DNA of 64,000 nucleotides. It comes from Polyangia bacterium. Lineage in GTDB: Bacteria > Myxococcota_A > Polyangia > Nannocystales > Nannocystaceae. The notes below the pieces were generated by a model that did no database searches, was not told the origin of the DNA, and saw only the letters and a program-made list of their open reading frames with translations. Where the stretch lies: NCBI GenBank assembly GCA_030424595.1, contig JAUHWG010000009.1:1-64000 (forward strand). Direction: 5' to 3'. Below are positions 17,232 through 25,693 of this stretch, one piece after another; within the stretch, counting starts at the first letter, position 1; each line of letters starts with the position of its first letter. A program made the translations under genes and the position numbers.

Positions 17232-17525
17232 TTCGGAGCTGGAGCCGGAGCCGGAGCCACTGGCTCCGGGGCGACTTTGCTCGAGCCCGCCGAGAAGGTG
17301 ACCTGAGCCAGTCCTCGGCGCTGGCGCCATTCGACCCACAGGTCGCCAGGCTCGCCATCCCCGGCGCGAGAGCTCGCCGACGGACGATGCACCAGGCGCC
17401 GTTCGTTCGGCAGCGCGGGACGAGGTCCCAGAGCGGCCGAAGTGAGCCGCGGTTCCGCGGTTCCGTGCAGGCGAACCTGCGGGATCGAGCGGGGTCGATT
17501 CACCCTCGCTGGTCGCGAGGAGATG

Positions 17526-17586
17526 ACGCCGGCGCTGCGTGGCAGCGCCGGCGTTTGTCCGTCGGTGATGAGGGCGAACGCCCTCA
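17526..17586. terminator. Two perfect hairpins between convergent genes
   Basis: ACGCCGGCGCTGC (17526-17538) pairs perfectly with GCAGCGCCGGCGT (17542-17554) around a 3-nt loop, followed on the plus strand by TT. TGAGGGCG (17569-17576) pairs with CGCCCTCA (17579-17586) around AA. They lie between the small plus-strand gene and the minus-strand lipoprotein gene ending at 17604, so they probably act as a bidirectional terminator even without a long T-run. Confidence 0.6.
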
Positions 17587-17603
17587 CTCCCGGGGTGTTC
17601 GCC

Positions 17604-18584
17604 CTACTGGAGCGCGAGCGCGAACTCGATCGCCTCGATGATCGTGAACTGCGGCGGCGGGACCTTGGCGTTGACGTGATCCGCCGGCGGGGTCTGGACC
17701 CCCTCGGAGTGCCAGCGGACGACGCCGTTCTCGTCGAGGACGACGATCGCCGGGGGCGCCCGGAGGTACTGGATGTAAGAGGTCGCACCCTCGAGCCCGA
17801 CCTCCTTGGCCGCGTTGTACTCGGTCGAGTTCGGGAAGCGGTAGAGCGGCAGCGGGGGCATGTCGCTCTTGCCGTTGTTGGTCTGGAACTCGCGGAGCGC
17901 GGAGTCGTTCCAGGGCGCCTGTCGGGTGTTCGACGGGAACTGGATCTGGGTGAACATCACGTCGATGTTCTTGGCGTTGAGGTCCGCCTGGGCCATCTGG
18001 AGGACGCCCATGATGTCGGCGGCCTGGGCCTGCTCCTCGCGGGTGGCGATGTCCCAAAAGACGATCAGGCGCTTCTTGCCGACCAGGTCGCGACCGCTGA
18101 GGATCCCGCCGTCGGCGTTGACGAGCATGATCGACGGCGCGACGTGGCCGAAGTGGGCGCGGCGGGCCCACTCGGGCGCCTTGTCCAGAGCGGCGGCGCC
18201 GACGGTCCAGAAGGGCGGGGCGTCCTTGACCGGCGGGAGCTTGTCGGTCGGCTTGGCGACGAGGACGACCTCCTTGGTCTCCTTCGTGTCCTTCTTCAGG
18301 ACCTTGAGCTTGACCGGCTCGCCGGTGGCGATCTTGCTGTTGCGGGTGTCGGTCGCGGTGGAGACTGGCTGACCGTCGACCTCGAGGATCAGGTCGCCCT
18401 TGGCGAGCTCGTTGCAGCCCTGCGAGCAGTCCGCCGAGGCGTTCATGTAGACGATGTAGACGCCGCCGGGCGCGAGCTCCTCCGAGGTGACGGAGACGGT
18501 CGGGGGCGAGGACGATCCGCCGTCACAGGCGGTCGCCCCGGCGATCAAAGAGACAAGGCCGAGTGCAGAGAGGAGACGCTTCAT
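17604..18584 (-). CDS. Probable lipoprotein with PDZ-like and thioredoxin-fold domains
   Basis: The 326-aa product has a signal peptide ending in GATAC20, a lipoprotein-like site with an Ala at -3. A short PDZ-like segment follows (about 50-110: LAKGDLILEVDGQPV, GEPVKLKVLKKD). The rest is a thioredoxin/peroxiredoxin-type fold: HFGHVAPSIMLVNADGG, KKRLIVFWDIATREE, PLPLYRFPNSTE, APPAIVVLDENGVVRWHSEG. The redox CxxC is absent; WDIATREE stands where WCxxC would be. It is likely a periplasmic binding or scaffold protein rather than a disulfide reductase. No operon partner is visible. Confidence 0.75.
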   Translation of the reverse strand: MKRLLSALGLVSLIAGATACDGGSSSPPTVSVTSEELAPGGVYIVYMNASADCSQGCNELAKGDLILEVDGQPVSTATDTRNSKIATGEPVKLKVLKKDTKETKEVVLVAKPTDKLPPVKDAPPFWTVGAAALDKAPEWARRAHFGHVAPSIMLVNADGGILSGRDLVGKKRLIVFWDIATREEQAQAADIMGVLQMAQADLNAKNIDVMFTQIQFPSNTRQAPWNDSALREFQTNNGKSDMPPLPLYRFPNSTEYNAAKEVGLEGATSYIQYLRAPPAIVVLDENGVVRWHSEGVQTPPADHVNAKVPPPQFTIIEAIEFALALQ

Positions 18585-18706
18585 CCTGATACTCCAGAAG
18601 ACGCCGCGGCCGATGCCGGGCGTTGCGGAGAGTAGGACGGGGGGCGGAGGAGCGTCAAACCCGTAGGCGATCGTCGCGGTCGCCGAGGCCTCTGCGTCGG
18701 CGGGCG

Positions 18707-20281
18707 CTAGAAGCGCACTCTAGCGCTGAGGACCAGGGACCAGAAGCTCGGCAGGTCCTTCTTCAGGTCGCTGCCCGCCTCGAGCGCGGCCTCCTCGACC
18801 AGGAGGAGGGGCGTGACGAAGTCGAGGTCCGGGTGGCGGATCGAAGCGGCCAGCCAGGCCGCGTAGTCGTAGGTGAACTCGGCGTTGAGGTTGAGGCGGC
18901 GCAGCACGTAGTAGCCGACGCCGGCGCTGGCGGGGATGCTGACGCCGTGGAAGGAGAGCCTGAAGTCGCCGCCGAGGGTGTCGTAGGCGTTGCGCCAGAG
19001 CTGGTAGTGGGCGCCGAGGCCGACGTAGGCGGAGAGCCGCCCGCGGGGGATCAGGTGGACGCGGACCGTCGGTCCGGCGTGGACCGCGGTGCTCTTGACG
19101 TCGCCGATCGTCAGGGTGTTGAAGTCGAGGGGAAGGCTCGGGACCCCCATCTCGGCTGCGATCGAGCTGGCGAGGGCGTTGGCGTCGAGGCTGTAGAGGT
19201 CGAGGACGTTGCGGCCGGAGAAGGCCTGCGGTCGTAGCTGTCCCCAGGCGCCCTCGAGGCCGAGGTCGACGAAGCCGAGGATGTTGAAGCCGAAGAAGCC
19301 GCCGAGCGCGAGGCCGGGGGAGCTGTTGTGATTGGCGGTGTCGCGGCAGTGCCGCCCGAGGCAGCCGAGGGCGCCGATCTTGCCCTCCATGATCATCCCA
19401 CGGTGCTTGTAGGGCTTTTTCTTCTTGTCCTTGTCGCCCTTGTCGCCCTCGTCGCCCTTGTCGCCCGCGTCGTCCGCGTCGTCTCGCTCTCGCTTCTTCC
19501 GCTCTTTCCTCTCCTTGCGGCTCTCTTTGTTCTCCTTGTCGGCCTTGGGCTCTTCCTTCGCCTGCTTGGGCTCCTGCTTCGGTCGCGGTGGCGGCGGCTC
19601 TTGGGCGGCCGGGGCGGGGGCCGGGGCGGGGGCCGGGGCAGGTGCAGGTGCGGGGGCGGGGGCAGGGGCGGGGGCCGGGGCAGGTGCAGGGGCCGGCGCG
19701 AGCGGCTCGGGCGGGGGCGGGGTGGGCTCCGGTGCCGGAGCTGTGGGCTGTGGCGGCGGCGCAGCCTCAGCCGGCGGTGTCTCAGCCGGCGGCGGAGCGG
19801 CCTCGGTGGGAGGGGGGGCGGGCTGTGGCGGCGGGGCGCTCTCGACAGGCGGCGGAGCGGGCTGTGGCGGCGGCGGAGCGGTCTCGGCGGGAGGTGGGGC
19901 GACGGGCGCGGTCTCCGAGGGCGGAGCCGGGACGCCGCCATCGCGGGGAGGGGGCAGGCTCGGCGGTGCGGAGGGGGATGTTGTCGGCGGAGCTGGGGCC
20001 GCTGGAGGTGGGGCGACCGGGGAGGTCTCGGGCGGGCGCGGCTCTTGCCCCTTCGGACGCTGGACCTCGGGCGCGGCCTCGGCAGCGCTGGCGCTGAGGA
20101 GGAGGGCTAGAGAGGCGAGGAGGGCGATCCCCCGCGGTCGCCAGCGGCTTCGGCGGGTGTCCGTTGGAGCCGTGGGACTCCTGGGACCGGTGCCATCCAG
20201 GGGAGCTGTCGCGGAGCCCGCTCCGGTTCTCGTCTCTTCGCCTCGTCGTGCCATACCCAATGCCCGCTTACGGTACTGCAC
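18707..20281 (-). CDS. Pro/Ala-rich outer-membrane beta-barrel protein
   Basis: The 524-aa product starts with GTG at 20281, with a perfect GGAGGT 7 nt upstream. The ~50-residue n-region is long and polar, then comes IALLASLALLLSASAAEAAPE. Residues ~75-230 are a Pro/Ala/Glu linker with (PA)n runs. A Lys/Glu-rich charged stretch (KQEPKQAKEEPKADKE) precedes the final ~230 residues. These look like an outer-membrane barrel, with alternating aromatic/polar strands (GLALGGFFGFNILGFVDLGL, YVGLGAHYQLW) and end in ARVRF. The final Phe fits BAM-type recognition. The linker could span peptidoglycan. Function is unknown. Confidence 0.75.
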   Translation of the reverse strand: MQYRKRALGMARRGEETRTGAGSATAPLDGTGPRSPTAPTDTRRSRWRPRGIALLASLALLLSASAAEAAPEVQRPKGQEPRPPETSPVAPPPAAPAPPTTSPSAPPSLPPPRDGGVPAPPSETAPVAPPPAETAPPPPQPAPPPVESAPPPQPAPPPTEAAPPPAETPPAEAAPPPQPTAPAPEPTPPPPEPLAPAPAPAPAPAPAPAPAPAPAPAPAPAPAPAAQEPPPPRPKQEPKQAKEEPKADKENKESRKERKERKKRERDDADDAGDKGDEGDKGDKDKKKKPYKHRGMIMEGKIGALGCLGRHCRDTANHNSSPGLALGGFFGFNILGFVDLGLEGAWGQLRPQAFSGRNVLDLYSLDANALASSIAAEMGVPSLPLDFNTLTIGDVKSTAVHAGPTVRVHLIPRGRLSAYVGLGAHYQLWRNAYDTLGGDFRLSFHGVSIPASAGVGYYVLRRLNLNAEFTYDYAAWLAASIRHPDLDFVTPLLLVEEAALEAGSDLKKDLPSFWSLVLSARVRF

Positions 20282-20511
20282 CTCAGAGACCTCCGCTGCC
20301 TCCGGCGCCGGGCTTTTTTCTCCGGTGTGCGTTCGTTGGCATCCTGCTCCGCGCCGCGCACCGCAGGGCCCCGACGCGCGCGCGGTTGTGGCCCTGCGTC
20401 AGCGTCGCCGCAGGACGGGGGCACAGGAGCGCTCGGTGGTATGGTCGCTGTCCCTTGACCGCGACCGCCCGTCCGACCCTGAGAACTCTCCGCCGCAGCC
20501 TCTCAGGGGTG
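20282..20511. promoter_or_regulatory. Divergent intergenic region (barrel protein / DUF885 gene)
   Basis: Two genes diverge from this 230-bp stretch, so both promoters should lie here. I do not see a convincing -35/-10 pair. The strong GGAGGT ribosome-binding site of the minus-strand gene is at about 20288-20294. Confidence 0.4.
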
Positions 20512-22404
20512 ATGGCGTCGAGGAGCATCGCGGTGAGCATCGCGGTGAGCATCGCGGTGAGCATCGCGGCGTTGGGCGCCTGCATTCGGCCGGCCGGCGA
20601 GGGCGAGGTGCACCCCGAAGCTGCGCCAGCGGCCCTGACCGCAGCGCCGGAGCGCGGCGATCAGGGGCTCCAGGCGGCGCTCGCCGAGGCCCAGGCGGGG
20701 GTCGACGCGCCGGTGCTCCAGCAGCTCCTCCGTCGACACTGGGCCTGGCACCTAGAGCGTCACCCCCTCGAGGCGACCCGGCTCGGGGTCCACGACTACG
20801 ACGACCGCCTGGTGGAGGTCAGCGCGGAGGCGATCGCCGCCGAGGGGCGAGCGCTCCGCGCTTTCTTGGTCGACGCGCGGGCGATCGACCCGGCGACGCT
20901 CAGCGAGCGCGATCAGCTGACCCTCCGGATCTTCGAGGCGGAGCTGCTGGCGAAGGTCGGCGGCGAGACCTGTCACCTGGAGACCTGGCTCCTCTCGTCG
21001 GCGAACAACCCGGTCGCTCACTGGAACTACCTGCCGGAGCTGCAGCCGGTGACGACCCCGGAGGAGGGGCGGCTCTACGTCGCCCGGGTGCGGGCGATCC
21101 CGGCGGCGATCCGGGCCCAGAGCGCCCTCCTCGCCGACGGTCTGGTCGCCCATCGGGTGACGACGAAGGAGTCCGCGAGGCGGGTGCGAGAGATGCTCGA
21201 CCGTCAGCTCGCGCAGCCCTTGGCCCAGTGGCCCCTGATGTCACCGATCACCGCGAGCCACCCCGGCTGGACGCCAGAGCAGGAGCGGGCCTTCGCCGAA
21301 GAGCTCACCGCGGCCGTCCAGGCCATGCCGCCGGCGTTGGCGGAGCTCGCCCGCTTCATCGACGGCACCTTGATGGACTGGGCGCGGACGGACGCGGAGA
21401 GCGGGGTCGTCAACCTCCCCCAGGGACGCGCCTGCTATCGCTCGCAGATCCGCCTCTACACCTCGCTCTCCAAGAGCGCGGAGGAGATCCACAAGACCGG
21501 CCTGGCCGAGGTCGAGCGGATAAACCAAGAGATGCGCGCGCTCGGCAAGGAGCTCTTCGGCACCGACGAGCTCGCCGAGATCCTCAGGCGACTGCGCGGC
21601 GATCCAAGCCTCTACTTCGACTCCGGGGAGGCGGTCTTCGCCGCGGCCCAGGCGGGCCTCGCCGCCGCCCGAGCCAAGATCCCCGACTACTTCGGGATCC
21701 TCCCCAAGGCGGAGTGCGTGGTCCGGGAGATCCCGGACTACGAGGCGCCCTACACCCACATCGCCTACTACCGGCACCCGGTCCCCGACGGATCCAAGCC
21801 CGGCGAGTACTTCGTCAACACCTACCGCCCGGAGACCCGACCGCGCTTCGAGGCGCGGGTCCTGGCGATCCACGAGTCGATCCCCGGCCATCACCTCCAG
21901 CTGGCGATCGCCCAGGAGCTGCTGGAGGTCCCCGCCTTCCGCAAGCACGCCGAGCAGAACGCCTTCGTCGAGGGCTGGGCGCTCTACACCGAGCACCTCG
22001 GCGAGGAGATGGGGCTCTACGAGAGCGACCTCGATCGGATGGGGAAGCTCTCCTTCGCCGCCTGGAGGGCGAGCCGCTTGGTCGTCGACACGGGGATCCA
22101 CGCCTTCGGCTGGAGCCGCGAGGAGGGGGAGCGCTTCCTCCTCGAGCACACGGCCTTGGCGGCCAACAACATCACCAACGAGGTCGATCGCTACATCAAT
22201 TGGCCGGGCCAGGCGCTCGGCTACAAGCTCGGCGAGCTGGAGATCCTCCGCCTCCGCAGCGCCGCGGAGGCCTCCTTCGGCGAGCGCTTCGACCTCAAGG
22301 TCTTCCATGATCTGATCCTCGGCGGCGGGCCGATGCCCCTGCCGATCCTCGAGGAGCGCCTGTGGCGGGGTCTCGAGGCGAGGGCTGCGAAGCCCGCAGG
22401 CTAG
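20512..22404 (+). CDS. DUF885-family lipoprotein, putative metallopeptidase
   Basis: The 630-aa product has an unusual signal peptide made of repeated SIAV units followed by the lipobox LGAC. The mature part is a DUF885 protein: RHWAWHLERHPLEATRLG, GRACYRSQIRLYTSLS, HIAYYRHPVPDGSKPGEYFVN in two parts, and the zinc motif HESIPGHH, with the downstream EGWALYTEHLGEEMG and INWPGQALGYKLGE. Family members are mostly uncharacterised; HExxxH plus a downstream Glu suggests peptidase activity. It should be anchored to a membrane facing the periplasm. The ATG at 20512 is directly preceded by an in-frame GTG. Confidence 0.9.
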   Translation: MASRSIAVSIAVSIAVSIAALGACIRPAGEGEVHPEAAPAALTAAPERGDQGLQAALAEAQAGVDAPVLQQLLRRHWAWHLERHPLEATRLGVHDYDDRLVEVSAEAIAAEGRALRAFLVDARAIDPATLSERDQLTLRIFEAELLAKVGGETCHLETWLLSSANNPVAHWNYLPELQPVTTPEEGRLYVARVRAIPAAIRAQSALLADGLVAHRVTTKESARRVREMLDRQLAQPLAQWPLMSPITASHPGWTPEQERAFAEELTAAVQAMPPALAELARFIDGTLMDWARTDAESGVVNLPQGRACYRSQIRLYTSLSKSAEEIHKTGLAEVERINQEMRALGKELFGTDELAEILRRLRGDPSLYFDSGEAVFAAAQAGLAAARAKIPDYFGILPKAECVVREIPDYEAPYTHIAYYRHPVPDGSKPGEYFVNTYRPETRPRFEARVLAIHESIPGHHLQLAIAQELLEVPAFRKHAEQNAFVEGWALYTEHLGEEMGLYESDLDRMGKLSFAAWRASRLVVDTGIHAFGWSREEGERFLLEHTALAANNITNEVDRYINWPGQALGYKLGELEILRLRSAAEASFGERFDLKVFHDLILGGGPMPLPILEERLWRGLEARAAKPAG

Positions 22405-22939
22405 ACCGACGGCGGAGCGGCGGCGACGAGGCGCGGGAGGCCTCCAAACTTTGAGGGTCGGTTCTCCGCTCTTCGATGGGCGGGCGCTTCGAGGATCGGG
22501 CTCCACGACGGTCAGCTCTCGCCCTTCGTGGGGAGGGCGCTTCGACAGCGCTCCGCAGGTCGGCACCTCGAGGAGCGGAGCTCTATTTGGGGAGAGCTCG
22601 GGCTCCTCGCGTGGATCTCCAGGGAGCCTCCGCGATCCTGGCCCCAGAGCTCGCGAGAGCTCGCGAGGACTTCTCCACAGGAGCCGCCGTGGAGGGGCCC
22701 CGGCTGCCGGGCCGGGCCTCTCCACGGCGTTCGCCCGCGGGCCTATAACGGTGTTTAATGGCATCCTGGGAGGGTCTCAAGGGATGCGCGAGAATAGTTG
22801 TTCAGGGTTTGTTGACACTTATGTAAGGGCGTCTTAGATATGTCTCCACGGAAGACATCAGTCCTGCCCATTTGCTCTTCTGTCGCTGAATCGTTGTCTG
22901 GGTGGATAAAAAGATCCTGAATACAAGGATTGTAGAACA
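22405..22939. other. 535-bp intergenic region with promoter-like AT-rich end
   Basis: No gene is supported. The first 330 bp is GC-rich. The last ~200 bp is markedly richer in A and T than its surroundings and holds the promoter candidate annotated separately. Confidence 0.5.
22812..22840 (+). promoter_or_regulatory. Candidate sigma70-type promoter
   Basis: A perfect -35 TTGACA (22812-22817) is followed after 17 nt by TAGATA (22835-22840), a weak -10. It lies about 100 bp before the lipoprotein gene starting at 22940, in the most AT-rich part of the intergenic region. The -35 and spacing are good; the -10 matches the consensus at only three positions. Confidence 0.45.
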
Positions 22940-24298
22940 ATGCGCCTCGTCACTTCGCTTCTCCTCGCTGTCCCGGTCCTCATCTCCTGCAATCGCGAGG
23001 GCAACCCCGATCTGCCGGAGACGATCTTCGGCCAGTGCACCTACGTCAACCGCTTCTCCGACAACGAGGAGTGCCGCGAATTCCGGGGCCTCGACTGGTC
23101 GCAGGAGGCGGCCGTGTCCGATTGCGCTGACTGGGACGCCGAGTTCCAGCTCGGCGAGAGCTGCGAGTACGAGTCGATCCTCGGCGCGTGTGTCCTCGAG
23201 GACAGCGCCGAGAAGGTGACCCGGATCGTCGCCCCTGGCAGCGACGCCTCCAAATGTCGGAGCACCGAGCGTGGCTGCGAGCTCTTCGGCGGCGGGATCT
23301 TCGTGCCCTCGTCGGTCTGCGGCGGATCCGACGACTACCTCGACGAGGACGGGCCGGTCTTCCTGCCGCCGACGCTGATCTGCATGGATCCCCTCGAGGG
23401 AGAGGCGCCCGGGGCGAGCGAGGGGGGCCAGGTCTGCACCTGGTCGATGATCAGCGGCGCGACCGAGGAGGGCCGCAAGTTCAACGACTACGCCAGCTGT
23501 GATCAGGTCCGCACCCAGCGGCCCTACGCGGCTGTTCCCCCGCCGGCGCCGCCGGAGGTGCCGGACACTCGGATCGAGGATCCGACCTACGCCGCGGAGC
23601 TCGACTGGGTGACGGCGCAGGTCGAGTCCGCCGCCTGCGTCTGCTGCCACCAGGCCAGCATCACCCCCGACGGCGCGGCGGTGTGGGACATCGAGGGCGA
23701 GGGCAACTGGATCAACACCTTCACCCCCTACGGCCTGGCCTTCATGGGCGGCTTTGTCGACTCGTCGCTCCTCGGCGCCTATCCGGCGGAGGAGAACAAC
23801 GGCTTTGACCGGACCCGGACCGGCACCCCGACCACCGACCCCGACCGGATGAGGGCCTTCTTCGAGGCGGAGCTCGCCTACCGCGGCTTCAGCCCCGAGG
23901 ACTGGGCGGACGCCGATCCGACCCCGGCGCCCTTCCACCAGCAGGACATCTTTGAGCCCGAGGCCTGCGACGAGGGCGAGGGGGTCGCCCGCGACGGGAC
24001 GGTCACCTGGAGCGGCGGCGGCTCGCGCTACGTCTACGTTCTCGAGGCCGACGCGAAGAACCCGGGCGTCCCGCCGAACCTCGACGTCCCGGTCGGCACG
24101 CTCTGGAAGATCGACGTCGCCCCCGACGAGAGCCCGCTGCGCAGCGGCACGGTCAAGTACGGCGAGGTGCCCGAGGGCGCGAGCCAGGCCCAGCCGGTGG
24201 AGTCGGCGCCCGCGGCCCTGGTCCCCGGCGAGCGCTACTACATCTACGCCTCGGCCGACATCATGCTGCCGAACACCCGCTGTATCTTCACCTACTAG
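22940..24298 (+). CDS. Cys-rich lipoprotein with a CxxCH motif
   Basis: The 452-aa product has a short signal peptide ending in LISC17, a canonical lipobox. Many Cys residues follow (about 20). C233-V-C-C236-H237 fits a c-type heme attachment motif CxxCH, followed by a His in the same segment. The central part has Asp/Pro-rich loops and the C-terminal third (TVTWSGGGSRYVYVLEADAK, LWKIDVAPDES) reads as a beta-sandwich. AAGGA lies 10 nt before the ATG. It is probably an outer-membrane or periplasmic lipoprotein. Heme binding is suggested by one motif only and no cytochrome maturation gene is nearby. Confidence 0.75.
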   Translation: MRLVTSLLLAVPVLISCNREGNPDLPETIFGQCTYVNRFSDNEECREFRGLDWSQEAAVSDCADWDAEFQLGESCEYESILGACVLEDSAEKVTRIVAPGSDASKCRSTERGCELFGGGIFVPSSVCGGSDDYLDEDGPVFLPPTLICMDPLEGEAPGASEGGQVCTWSMISGATEEGRKFNDYASCDQVRTQRPYAAVPPPAPPEVPDTRIEDPTYAAELDWVTAQVESAACVCCHQASITPDGAAVWDIEGEGNWINTFTPYGLAFMGGFVDSSLLGAYPAEENNGFDRTRTGTPTTDPDRMRAFFEAELAYRGFSPEDWADADPTPAPFHQQDIFEPEACDEGEGVARDGTVTWSGGGSRYVYVLEADAKNPGVPPNLDVPVGTLWKIDVAPDESPLRSGTVKYGEVPEGASQAQPVESAPAALVPGERYYIYASADIMLPNTRCIFTY

Positions 24299-24371
24299 GA
24301 GGGGCGCACCGGCTAGGAGGGGCTCACCGGCGAGGAGGGGGCGCACCGGCGAGGAGGGGGCGCACCGGGCC
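24296..24371. repeat. Short ~19-bp tandem repeat, four copies
   Basis: Copies of gaggaggggcgcaccggc with small changes fill the gap between two genes, beginning at the stop codon of the upstream gene. Confidence 0.8.
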
Positions 24372-24401
24372 TGGCGCGGCTCTGCTATCTTCGGCCGCGT
24401 C

Positions 24402-25472
24402 ATGCCGCGCCGCGCACTGAGCTCCCCCACGGGCCGAGCATCGTCGAGGTTCCTCTCGCGGGCGCTCTTGGCCGCGGCCGCGGCGATGACTGTGACGAGC
24501 CTCGCCGCCTGCGCCCCGAAGGTCGCCCCGCGGACGAGGCAGCCCGCTGCGATCCCGAGGACCACGGTGCCGGCGGTCGTCGGCGTCCAGCCGGGGATCC
24601 TCTCCGCGCAGCATCGGCCGCCGACGATGGCGGACCTCGAGGAGGGGCGGTCGATCGCCGCGGTGGTCTACCTGGTGTTCTCGGTCGAGGTCGATCCGAC
24701 GACGCTCGACCCGGAGCATTTTGTCGTCTCCCTCGGCGACGGCCGGCGACGACGACCGGCGCGGGTGCTCCTGACCGCGGCGAGCGAGGGAGACGAGAAC
24801 CGGACCCTGATCCTCGCGATCGAGCGCCCCGAGGGCGCCGAGGAGGTGCGGCCCCTGGCGGTGACGATCACCGGCCCGGTCTTCGGCGAGGGGGGCGAGG
24901 TGCTGGGCGGCTTGGCGGCGGAGATCGACGACGCATCACGCCCGCCGCGGCTGGTCTATGCGGTCCGCGAGGCCGCGGGGGAGGGGGCCTGCGCCGGGGC
25001 TGCGCAGGCGATCCGGACCTTCTGGAGCGTCCCCTTGGACAGCGGCGCGGCGCTCGACCTCGCCGCCGTCGCCTTGACCCTCGATGACAGCGCCGTCGTC
25101 CACCCGACGGCGGTCGACGATCACGGTCCGCGAAGGGGCCAGGTCGGCGGCCAGGCGGGCGGTCAGGCGGGCGGCCAGGCGGGCGGCCAGGCGGGCGGCC
25201 AGGCGGGCGGTCAGGCGGGCGGCCAGGCGGGCGGTCAGGCGGGCGGCCAGGCGGGCGGCCAGGCGGGCGGCCAGGCGGGCGGTCAGGGAAGCGGCCAGGA
25301 CGACGGCCGCGAAGGCGGCGCGTTCCAGGGGGATGACAACGTCGTCGACTTCTGCGTGAGCGCGACGAGCCCGGCGAAGCATGTCGCGGTCGAGGGCGAT
25401 CTCTTCCGCGATCACTTCGGCCTCGCGAGCGCCGCGGGCGAGGTCGCGGTCCAGCGGGCGCCGCGGACCTAG
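24402..25472 (+). CDS. Lipoprotein with a (GGQA)n repeat insertion
   Basis: The 356-aa product has a signal peptide ending in LAAC, so it should be lipidated. The N-terminal half is an unassigned beta-rich domain (IAAVVYLVFSVEVDPTTLDPEHFVVSL, LTVTITGPVFGEGGE type). It is interrupted by a run of about 13 GGQA/GGQV tetrapeptides encoded by a 12-bp repeat at 25138-25290. A short C-terminal domain follows (VVDFCVSATSPAKHV, LFRDHFG). The half before the repeat resembles proteins with an Ig-like SbsA or Big-type domain, but I cannot name a family. No partner gene is evident. Confidence 0.75.
   Translation: MPRRALSSPTGRASSRFLSRALLAAAAAMTVTSLAACAPKVAPRTRQPAAIPRTTVPAVVGVQPGILSAQHRPPTMADLEEGRSIAAVVYLVFSVEVDPTTLDPEHFVVSLGDGRRRRPARVLLTAASEGDENRTLILAIERPEGAEEVRPLAVTITGPVFGEGGEVLGGLAAEIDDASRPPRLVYAVREAAGEGACAGAAQAIRTFWSVPLDSGAALDLAAVALTLDDSAVVHPTAVDDHGPRRGQVGGQAGGQAGGQAGGQAGGQAGGQAGGQAGGQAGGQAGGQAGGQAGGQGSGQDDGREGGAFQGDDNVVDFCVSATSPAKHVAVEGDLFRDHFGLASAAGEVAVQRAPRT
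25138..25290 (+). repeat. 12-bp in-frame tandem repeat encoding GGQA units
   Basis: About 13 copies of gcgggcggccag or gcgggcggtcag sit inside the lipoprotein gene at 24402-25472. Copies differ almost only by one synonymous C/T, so expansion was recent or is homogenised. Confidence 0.92.
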
Positions 25473-25693
25473 GAGCTGCGGTGAGAGGCGTGGGTCGGAC
25501 GAGCAGACCGTGGCAAACGTACCGTGCGCTCAAGCTCGCCCTCGTCGCCCCCGCGGCCCCGCTGAAACCTGCAGTAGAGCCCAGTCAAGCGGCATTTCGT
25601 CGAACTCGAGAGGGCCAACGATGACGACGCGAGGGCGCACTGTACTCTCGCTGGCTGCTAGGCTGGGCGCGCTGAACGACCGGCGAAAGAGCA

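Noticed and set aside
17232..17300. ggagccggagcc repeats after the small gene at 17046 as a terminator
   Set aside because: The stem ggagccggagcc/ggctccgg is weak and lacks a T-run; the two perfect hairpins further downstream fit better.
19425..22310. 961-codon open frame on the plus strand
   Set aside because: It lies mostly opposite or out of phase with the barrel protein and the DUF885 gene; its product is Arg/Gly-rich without domains. High GC keeps such frames open.
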